From positions 1-12,531 of the forward strand of contig CAUERX010000036.1 of NCBI GenBank assembly GCA_959020415.1: a stretch of 12,531 bases of DNA. The letters run 5' to 3'. How positions within the stretch are numbered: the stretch's first letter is position 1; each line of letters starts with the position of its first letter. Positions 1 through 4,900 of this stretch are shown piece after piece. This DNA is from an uncultured bacterium (lineage in GTDB: Bacteria > Bacillota_I > Bacilli_A > RF39 > UBA660). The translations under genes were made by a program, and so were the position numbers. Under the pieces are notes generated by a model. That model was not told where the DNA came from, made no database searches, and was given only the letters and a program-made list of their open reading frames with translations.

Positions 1-1127
1 TTTCTAGTCCTATTAACTTTAATGAAAACAAAAACATTACTTTAACTAGTTATTCTACCAATGGGGCCATAAACTCAGTAAAAAAATTTGCAAAAATGGA
101 CGAGTTTTTATTAAATATAAATGATGGTATTGCGAGTTTGCAAAAGATAGTATTTGATGGTAATAAAATTTCTGATACTAGAGGTGGAATCGTTATAAGA
201 AATACTAGTAAAATTATTATAAATGCTGATACAACTATTCAAAATTTCATAACGGAAGAGATTTTTGGTGGTGGGTTAAGAACCACTGATACTAAAGCAA
301 CAATAGAAATGAATGATGGGAAAATCATTAATAACTATTCTCCTAAGGGAAGCGGAATTTTCATTGGATATGATGCCTCTATTACAATAAATGGTGGAGT
401 TATTTCTAATAACAAATCTGATATGGAGGGTGCTTTATTAAGTCATGGCAATGTGACAATAAATGGTGGAGAAATTTCTAATAACATAGCAAACATAAAT
501 ACTGCTGGATTATTCATTAGACAATATGAACAGCAATCTACTCCGACACTAATAATTACGGGAGGAACGATTAATAATAATATGTTATTAACTCCTAACG
601 ATATGGAAAGAATAAGAACAAATATTTATATATCTGATAATGTAACAACTGTGGACTCTATTACAACGCCACCATTAAATTTTTTTAGCAGTAAAACATA
701 TAAAATTGTAAATTCTGCTGATACAACTAAGGTTTTAGATATAGCTGATGGTTCAATTGCTGATGGAGCAAATGTTCAACTGTATACATATAATGATACA
801 GATGCTCAAAAGTGGTATTTGGCAATTGAAAGTATTGAAAATAATATAGCATATTATAATTTTAAAATTAAAAAAAGTGAAAAATGTTTGGATGTTGCAA
901 ATGGTGAAACAGCTGATAGAACAAACGTAAATCAATATGCATGTAATTATACCGATGCTCAAAGATTCTATTTAGTAGATGCGGGAGAAGGTTATTATTA
1001 TATAAAAAACAAAAAGAGTAATAAATGCTTGGATGTAGCAGATGGGGGAACATCAGATAGAAGCAATGTTCAGATATTTTCATGCAATAATACAGCTGCT
1101 CAAAAGTGGAAATTTGTTGTATCTTAA
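1..1127 (+). CDS. Surface protein, beta-helix repeats plus C-terminal ricin-type lectin domain (5' end outside window)
   Basis: The frame is open from the first complete codon (position 3), so the gene starts upstream of the window; the Met at 96 has no ribosome binding site and is internal. The 374 visible residues fall into two parts. Up to about position 690 there are Gly/Asn/Ile-rich rungs such as ITINGGVISNN and VTINGGEISNN, typical of right-handed parallel beta-helix surface proteins. From about 699 to 1118 there are three repeats of about 42 residues, each with a CLDVA- or VLDIA-like strand and ending in QKW, QRF and QKW. This is the QxW signature of a ricin B-type beta-trefoil, which usually binds glycans. 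The protein ends right after the lectin domain, with no membrane anchor or sortase motif visible. A secreted glycan-binding or adhesin role is inferred. The signal peptide, if any, lies upstream. Confidence 0.8.
   Translation, partial: SSPINFNENKNITLTSYSTNGAINSVKKFAKMDEFLLNINDGIASLQKIVFDGNKISDTRGGIVIRNTSKIIINADTTIQNFITEEIFGGGLRTTDTKATIEMNDGKIINNYSPKGSGIFIGYDASITINGGVISNNKSDMEGALLSHGNVTINGGEISNNIANINTAGLFIRQYEQQSTPTLIITGGTINNNMLLTPNDMERIRTNIYISDNVTTVDSITTPPLNFFSSKTYKIVNSADTTKVLDIADGSIADGANVQLYTYNDTDAQKWYLAIESIENNIAYYNFKIKKSEKCLDVANGETADRTNVNQYACNYTDAQRFYLVDAGEGYYYIKNKKSNKCLDVADGGTSDRSNVQIFSCNNTAAQKWKFVVS
384..486 (+). repeat. 31-bp direct repeat encoding two beta-helix rungs
   Basis: Copies at 384-414 and 456-486 agree at 29 of 31 bases and differ only at the two middle bases of a GTTA/GAAA tetramer. 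The 72-bp period equals 24 residues, fitting consecutive turns of a beta-helix. The near identity suggests recent internal duplication of a rung or strong constraint on it. Confidence 0.75.
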
Positions 1128-1156
1128 GTAATTAAAAAATTAACACTATAAAATGA

Positions 1157-1768
1157 GTCACAGTAAAAATAAAGGTCATTTATATTTATTTTATATCTCT
1201 TTTCATACCTATTAATAAAATAAATGGTCCTTATAGTGATAGCGAACAAAAAAAGATAAATAAATTGAGTATAGAGGGTGAAGGAAATCATCCTCTTATA
1301 ATACCTTTCATTAAAAAGATATGAGTAATAAAATACTTAACCCTCCTGGTGATGATCAAAAAGCAATTAGTATGTTATTTAATGTATAATAATGGCTCAA
1401 TTGGCGTTTCTGATATAACAGTTAATGGTGGTCAAATTGAAAACTTATACGTAAGGGGCGAAAGTGGAAGAGATGGAGTTCCAGGAATCGTTGAAACCGT
1501 GAAAGTTCAAGTATTGGGAAGGACAGCAACAAATTTACTTCCGGGTAATAATAACAATATTGAAATTAAAGATAATAAATTTATTACGCCAAATAGCGAC
1601 GTAACTATCCAAGCTGAATTTGAAACAATTAAAGTAGACGGTAATGAAACAATTGATAACGTAACTAATTCAGAAACTAATGATAGTATCATCTTAATGA
1701 TAATTCTTACTATTTTATCTATTAGTTCCATTACTGGCGTAGCTTACAAATTAAAACAAAACTGCTAA
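1157..1768 (+). pseudogene. Frameshifted remnant of a second surface protein with C-terminal membrane anchor
   Basis: Coding-like sequence runs through three pieces. Piece one (frame 2, about 1205-1321) ends at TGA 1322 and includes EGNHPLIIPF. Piece two (frame 1, 1315-1386) includes KILNPPGDDQKAISM and ends at TAA 1387. Piece three (frame 2, from about 1388) begins NNGSIGVSDITVNGGQIENL and runs to TAA 1766. Reading these in order gives a smooth protein, whereas the unbroken frame through 1322-1387 gives atypical sequence, so two compensating single-base shifts are likely. Piece three also has an ITVNGG beta-helix-like rung, then NSETND, one hydrophobic helix and the short basic end KLKQNC. 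This is the layout of a sortase-type tail with a decayed NPxTG motif. The nominal GTG/ATG at 1349-1352 has no ribosome binding site. No intact start is visible upstream. Sequencing error in the A/T runs is the main alternative. Confidence 0.6.
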
Positions 1769-1788
1769 AATTGTTTATGCAGTTTTTT
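1758..1788 (+). terminator. Rho-independent terminator after the surface-protein remnant
   Basis: The 8-bp stem AAAACTGC (1758-1765) pairs with GCAGTTTT (1779-1786) around a 13-nt loop, followed by an unbroken T run to 1788. The stem starts within the last codons of the remnant and contains its stop codon in the loop. Confidence 0.75.
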
Positions 1789-1790
1789 CT

Positions 1791-1819
1791 TTGATATTTA
1801 AATTTCATCTTCATATATT
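1791..1819 (+). promoter_or_regulatory. SigA-type promoter of the L,D-transpeptidase gene
   Basis: TTGATA (1791-1796) and TATATT (1814-1819) are separated by exactly 17 bp and lie directly after the preceding terminator. The predicted transcript start is near 1826, at or inside the ribosome binding site GGAGGT (1825-1830), so the leader would be very short. Confidence 0.6.
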
Positions 1820-1834
1820 TAATTGGAGGTAAAT

Positions 1835-2398
1835 ATGAATATCAAACAATTAATTACTGTAAACATCAAAGAAACGCCAACAATTGAACTTAAAATATGG
1901 AATGATGGTTGGCAAACGGAAAAGGTTTTAACTGATGTTGCTATTGGAAAAAATGGAGCAACAACCAATAAAAGAGAAGGAGATTTTAAAACACCGCTAG
2001 GACTTTTTAAATTAGGATTTGCTTTTGGAACTATAAAACAAAATACTAATTATCCATATTTAATAATTACTGATAATAGCTATTGGGTAGATGATCCCAT
2101 GTCTTCATATTACAATAAATGGGTTGAGGCCGGTAAAGAAAATATAAAAGATTATAAAAGTGCGGAACACCTTATTGATTACGATGAATATAAACTAGGT
2201 TTTATTATCGAGTATAACACAATAGATCAATATGATGAATTAAATAAAGGTAATAATAAAGGTTCTGCCATTTTCTTGCACGTTAAAACCAAAGACTATA
2301 CCTCTGGTTGTATTGCCACCACCGAAGAAAATATTAAATATATTTTAAATTGGCTAAAATTAGAAAGCAATCCATATATTTTAATTAAAACCAATTAA
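1835..2398 (+). CDS. L,D-transpeptidase family protein (YkuD-like catalytic domain)
   Basis: The 187-residue protein has the conserved landmarks of the COG3786-type YkuD family. These are REGDFKTPLGLFKLG (residues 47-61), WVDDP..SYYN (84-93), and the catalytic signature with His149 and TSGCIAT (156-162), where Cys159 is the expected nucleophile. Family members form 3-3 (L,D) cross-links in peptidoglycan or attach proteins to it. I chose ATG 1835 because GGAGGT at 1825-1830 sits 4 nt upstream; the TTG at 1823 overlaps that site. No signal peptide or transmembrane helix is visible, which is odd for an enzyme acting outside the membrane. The gene is monocistronic, with its own promoter and a shared terminator. 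The family call is secure from the motif; substrate and location are not. Confidence 0.87.
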   Translation: MNIKQLITVNIKETPTIELKIWNDGWQTEKVLTDVAIGKNGATTNKREGDFKTPLGLFKLGFAFGTIKQNTNYPYLIITDNSYWVDDPMSSYYNKWVEAGKENIKDYKSAEHLIDYDEYKLGFIIEYNTIDQYDELNKGNNKGSAIFLHVKTKDYTSGCIATTEENIKYILNWLKLESNPYILIKTN

Positions 2399-2430
2399 AA
2401 AGGCAGATTTATTTCTGCCTTTATTGTTTA
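2399..2430. terminator. Bidirectional terminator between convergent genes
   Basis: AAGGCAGA (2400-2407) pairs perfectly with TCTGCCTT (2414-2421) around a 6-nt loop, extendable by one A-T pair. A T-rich tract follows on both strands, better on the minus strand. It serves the L,D-transpeptidase gene (+) and the sigma gene (-), whose stop codon begins at the edge of the stem. Confidence 0.8.
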
Positions 2431-3110
2431 TTGTTTTTAATAAATTCCCTTAGAATTTTTGTTAAAGCTCTTTTTTCAATTCTTGAAACATAACTCCTAG
2501 AAATCCCAAGTTCTTTCGCAATTTCCTTTTGGGTAATTTCGTCATTTCCGTCAAGACCATATCTCTTAATAATTATGTCTTTCTCACGTTCAGTTAAAAC
2601 CGTAAAGTATTCTTTCAAAAGGCTTAAACTATCTTGATTATGAATATCCAAAGCAAAATCGGGTTTTGGTGTTTTCAAAATATCCAAAAAGGTAATGACA
2701 TTTCCTTCCTTATCAAAACCAACACCTTCATCAATACTAATGTTTTTATTATTCTTTTTATCACTTCTAAAATGCATTAAGATTTCATTTTCGATGCATC
2801 TAGCGCAGTAAGTAGTTAACCTTGTTTTATGCTTAAATGAATAGCTGTCAATACCCTTAATTAAACCAATTGTTCCAATACTTATTAAATCATCAATGTC
2901 TTCTCTTCGGTGGTCATATTTTTTAACAATATGGGCCACTAAACGAAGATTATGTTCAATTAGTTTATTCCTAGCATCACTGTCTCCCATGTTAGCCTTT
3001 TCAATATACATTTCTTCTTCCTCTTTCGTTAAAGGATCAGGAAAGACGTTGTTTGAATAAGAAGCACTTAAAATATAAAAGTCTTTAAATAAGCTTCTTA
3101 AAAATCTCAT
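2421..3110 (-). CDS. sigK: Sporulation sigma factor, sigma-K-like, with pro-sequence
   Basis: The 229-residue sigma-70 family protein directs RNA polymerase to a specific promoter set. It contains region 2 (KLIEHNLRLVAHIVKK at 49-64, EDIDDLISIGTIGLIKGI at 70-87, RCIENEILMHFR at 104-115) and region 4 (TQKEIAKELGISRSYVSRIE at 193-212), and matches B. subtilis SigK more closely than SigE. The N-terminus resembles the SigK pro-sequence: residues 1-17 are followed by S17-Y18 and NNVFPDPL, aligning with the Ser-Tyr processing site ahead of KNNAFPQPL in pro-SigK. ATG 3110 is chosen; GTG 3113 is 9 nt from the ribosome binding site AGGAGT (3128 to 3123) and is an equally good start. In sporulators SigK acts late in the mother cell and is released by SpoIVFB. 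No other sporulation gene is in the window, so sporulation in this host is unproven. Confidence 0.85.
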   Translation of the reverse strand: MRFLRSLFKDFYILSASYSNNVFPDPLTKEEEEMYIEKANMGDSDARNKLIEHNLRLVAHIVKKYDHRREDIDDLISIGTIGLIKGIDSYSFKHKTRLTTYCARCIENEILMHFRSDKKNNKNISIDEGVGFDKEGNVITFLDILKTPKPDFALDIHNQDSLSLLKEYFTVLTEREKDIIIKRYGLDGNDEITQKEIAKELGISRSYVSRIEKRALTKILREFIKNNKQ

Positions 3111-3133
3111 CACATGAATCACACTCCTAAATA

Positions 3134-3142
3134 AGTATATGT
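3134..3142 (-). promoter_or_regulatory. Candidate -10 element of the sigma-K-like gene
   Basis: On the minus strand, CATATACT (3141 to 3134) lies just upstream of the ribosome binding site. It fits the sporulation-type -10 consensus CATACA-T (sigma-E) at most positions and also contains the SigA-like TATACT. No good -35 is seen at SigA spacing: TTGAAA is present, but only 12 bp from TATACT. A sporulation-sigma promoter is plausible but weakly supported. Confidence 0.3.
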
Positions 3143-3193
3143 GATTATTTTTTTCAAAGCCCATAGACATGCCTAGTATTTTAATTTAACTGA

Positions 3194-3202
3194 TGATATA
3201 AT
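3194..3202 (+). promoter_or_regulatory. Extended -10 promoter of the Fic-like gene
   Basis: TGA followed by a perfect TATAAT (3197-3202) forms an extended -10 element. No clear -35 is visible at 17 bp. Transcription would start near 3209, close to the ribosome binding site AAAGGTG (3207-3213), giving a leader of about 11 nt. The 3111-3219 gap is the divergent control region shared with the sigma gene. Confidence 0.55.
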
Positions 3203-3219
3203 ATTGAAAGGTGATTAAG

Positions 3220-3780
3220 ATGAGACCAATAACTGCTGACTCCATATGGACTTATGAAAATGGAGTTTTAAAAAATAAATTAGAAATAAAAGATGAGAAA
3301 CTTTTAACTAAAACCGAAGAAGAAATGCTTTATAACAAATTAAAAAAAGTTAAAATTGATAACTTTAATAAAGAAGAACTATTGAAGCTTCATAAATATT
3401 TATTTGAGGATTTGTATGACTTTGCTGGTAAACTTCGTGATGAAAATGTTGTTTTTAATAATGTTATGATGTGCCAACATCAAGTAATAGATTTATGTTT
3501 ATCAGATTTATTAAAAGAGGAACTAAAAGCTGGTGATGATATTGCACTTGCTTTAGCGTATTTTTATAGTGAACTTTTAATAATCTTTCCTTTTAGAGAC
3601 GGTAATATAGTTACTATTCAAACCTTTTTAAAAAATTGGCTCGAAACATTAGACTATACTATAAATTTTAATGATATTGATGTGAACCAATTAACAAATG
3701 CTACAAACTATGCTTTTTATGAAGATATAAGTGAATTAACAAAATTATTTAGTAAATATATTAAAAAGAAAAACAAATAG
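3220..3780 (+). CDS. Fic/DOC-domain protein with degenerate active site
   Basis: The 186-residue protein follows the Fic fold in order: DSIWTYENGVLKNKL (8-21), LLKLHKYLFEDLYDFAGKLR (54-73) and the active-site region FPFRDGNIV (123-131). Fic enzymes usually transfer AMP or another nucleotide moiety to a target protein using HPFx(D/E)GN(G/K)R. Here the catalytic His is Phe123 and the final G/K-R pair is Ile130-Val131, while Pro124, Phe125, Asp127, Gly128 and Asn129 remain. The rest of the protein is full-length and intact, so this looks like a retained non-catalytic or altered Fic rather than a decaying gene. No inhibitory (S/T)xxxE(G/N) helix motif is evident. ATG 3220 is chosen, 6 nt after AAAGGTG; GTG 3211 lies inside that site. 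The gene is monocistronic, divergent from the sigma-K-like gene. Its function is unknown. Confidence 0.8.
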   Translation: MRPITADSIWTYENGVLKNKLEIKDEKLLTKTEEEMLYNKLKKVKIDNFNKEELLKLHKYLFEDLYDFAGKLRDENVVFNNVMMCQHQVIDLCLSDLLKEELKAGDDIALALAYFYSELLIIFPFRDGNIVTIQTFLKNWLETLDYTINFNDIDVNQLTNATNYAFYEDISELTKLFSKYIKKKNK

Positions 3781-3799
3781 AATAATTATTTGTTTTTTT
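3769..3799. terminator. Bidirectional AT-rich terminator between convergent genes
   Basis: A perfect 11-bp stem pairs AAAAACAAATA (3769-3779) with TATTTGTTTTT (3787-3797) around a 7-nt loop, with a T run continuing to 3799. The stem overlaps the 3' end of the Fic-like gene and abuts the stop codon of the minus-strand gene. Its low GC makes it weaker than the 2400 terminator. Confidence 0.65.
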
Positions 3800-4424
3800 A
3801 AATATTATTAAAAATATAAAATAGCATTCCAAAGCCCATAAACATCGTAATAAAACCTAAAATAGAACAATTTACAAATGCTGCTTCTAAAGACATTGGT
3901 TCCGTTTTCTTAACTTCGGGATTTTCTTTTAAAGAATCGCTTTTAGCTTCATCTAATGCTGCTAAATTTTCCAATTTCTCATCAGTTAAAATATCAATCT
4001 TTTTAGTTAAATTCATTTCATCTTCAGTTTCTAAAGCCTCTTTTAAAACTGAAACATTATTTTCGAAATCTATATCAGAAGAAGGGTTAACATTTCTGTA
4101 GTTAATGCCCATATCTAAAACTTCAGGTTCCATTGTGACTTTAGGTGCCGCTTTAGCTGCTTTCTTAGCCTTTGCTTCCTCAATTAATTCTTGGTAACTA
4201 ATAATTGCCGCTTCTTCCTGTTTTCGTTCATAGTCATTATGAGCTTTAGTATCATCGGAAACTATTGGAACATCGTTGCCTGAACCATCAACTTCATATA
4301 ATTCTCCAAATTCACTAAAAATATCTGTACCAACCTGTTTGCTAGCTAAACGCTCATCAGATAGGGAACTGTCATTCTTTTCTTCAAACTTCCCAAAATC
4401 ATATTCATATTCTTTATGTTCCAT
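3798..4424 (-). CDS. Acidic tail-anchored membrane protein of unknown function
   Basis: I do not recognise this 208-residue protein. Most of it (1-180) is highly charged and acidic, rich in Glu/Asp/Lys, and probably extended or helical. A Lys/Ala-rich helical stretch (EEAKAKKAAKAA, 82-93) lies near the middle. A single hydrophobic segment at about 183-206 ends two residues before the C-terminus, so the protein is probably tail-anchored with its bulk in the cytoplasm; there is no N-terminal signal. The start is firm: AGGAGG (4436 to 4431) lies 6 nt before ATG, and a strong promoter lies upstream. It is transcribed away from padR and shares a 152-bp control region with it. A scaffold or envelope-associated role is only a guess. 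Confidence 0.7.
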   Translation of the reverse strand: MEHKEYEYDFGKFEEKNDSSLSDERLASKQVGTDIFSEFGELYEVDGSGNDVPIVSDDTKAHNDYERKQEEAAIISYQELIEEAKAKKAAKAAPKVTMEPEVLDMGINYRNVNPSSDIDFENNVSVLKEALETEDEMNLTKKIDILTDEKLENLAALDEAKSDSLKENPEVKKTEPMSLEAAFVNCSILGFITMFMGFGMLFYIFNNI

Positions 4425-4448
4425 TTTAAGCCTCCTAATTCTAAATAA

Positions 4449-4477
4449 ATTTTACCACAATAATTGTCGTTTTTCAA
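4449..4477 (-). promoter_or_regulatory. SigA-type promoter of the acidic membrane protein gene
   Basis: On the minus strand, TTGAAA (4477 to 4472) and TAAAAT (4454 to 4449) are separated by 17 bp, with TGG directly upstream of the -10 as an extended element. This lies 12 bp upstream of the AGGAGG site. Confidence 0.7.
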
Positions 4478-4527
4478 TCTAAAACCTAAATCTTGACAAA
4501 ATATGACTATATTTTTAACTTTAGTAC

Positions 4528-4556
4528 TTGACAATACATAGTAGTAGGTATACAAT
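4528..4556 (+). promoter_or_regulatory. padR operon promoter with embedded dyad (candidate PadR operator)
   Basis: Consensus TTGACA (4528-4533) and TACAAT (4551-4556) are separated by 17 bp. The spacer holds an imperfect 18-bp palindrome at 4534-4551, ATACATAGTAGTAGGTAT, symmetric at 14 of 18 positions with ATAC/GTAT arms. PadR regulators commonly repress their own operon, and a dyad between the -35 and -10 would block polymerase. The promoter is visible; the operator role is inferred. Confidence 0.65.
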
Positions 4557-4576
4557 ATTGATTAAAGAGGTGATGT

Positions 4577-4900
4577 ATGAACTCTCAATTTAAAAAAGGA
4601 GTATTAGAATTAATCGTTTTATTGTCGATTAGTAAACGCGACATGTATGGCTATGAACTGATATTAGAAGTCTCAAAAGTTGTCGATGTTAATGAGGGTA
4701 CAATTTATCCCTTATTAAAAAGATTAACAAATGAGAAATATTTTGATACTTATCTAGTGGAATCTACAGAAGGGCCTTCTAGAAAATATTATAAAATAAC
4801 AACATTTGGTAAAAAAAGACTGAAGGAAGTAAAAAAGACTTGGAAAGAATTTGCTTCATCAGTCAACGAATTTATAAAGGAGTGTGAAAACAATGAATAA
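4577..4900 (+). CDS. PadR-family transcriptional regulator
   Basis: The 107-residue protein is a compact PadR-type winged helix. It shows the N-terminal core GVLELIVLLSISKRDMYGYE (8-27), the recognition region VNEGTIYPLLKRLTNEKY (38-55), the wing ending in SRKYYKITTFGKKRL (68-82), and a C-terminal dimerisation helix. It is the short subfamily-2 form usually found with HAAS/DUF1700 membrane proteins. Such regulators dimerise and repress their own operon, often de-repressed by envelope-active compounds. AGAGGTG (4566-4572) lies 4 nt before ATG 4577. The stop overlaps the start of the next gene by 8 nt, so the two are translationally coupled. The effector is unknown. Confidence 0.9.
   Translation: MNSQFKKGVLELIVLLSISKRDMYGYELILEVSKVVDVNEGTIYPLLKRLTNEKYFDTYLVESTEGPSRKYYKITTFGKKRLKEVKKTWKEFASSVNEFIKECENNE

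Noticed and set aside
96..98. ATG at 96 as start of the first gene
   Set aside because: The frame is open back to position 3 and no ribosome binding site precedes 96, so it is an internal Met.
1128..1204. Terminator after the first gene
   Set aside because: The A/T-rich stretch after 1127 has no convincing stem followed by a T run.
1157..1768. UGA at 1322 read as Trp (code 4), giving one long frame
   Set aside because: Trp is TGG throughout the conserved genes I checked (for example fusA and tuf), the NrtR-like gene ends in a TGA placed for an ATGA overlap, and the sequence between 1322 and 1387 in that frame looks non-coding.
1823..1834. TTG 1823 start for the L,D-transpeptidase
   Set aside because: It overlaps the ribosome binding site itself; ATG 1835 is correctly spaced.
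3111..3170. Twenty-residue N-terminal extension of the sigma factor
   Set aside because: It lies upstream of the AGGAGT site and would encode through the control region; starts at 3110 or 3113 fit better.
4493..4521. Second upstream promoter for padR (TTGACA 4493-4498 with TAACTT)
   Set aside because: The -10 is poor and a near-consensus promoter lies closer to the gene; a minor start cannot be excluded.
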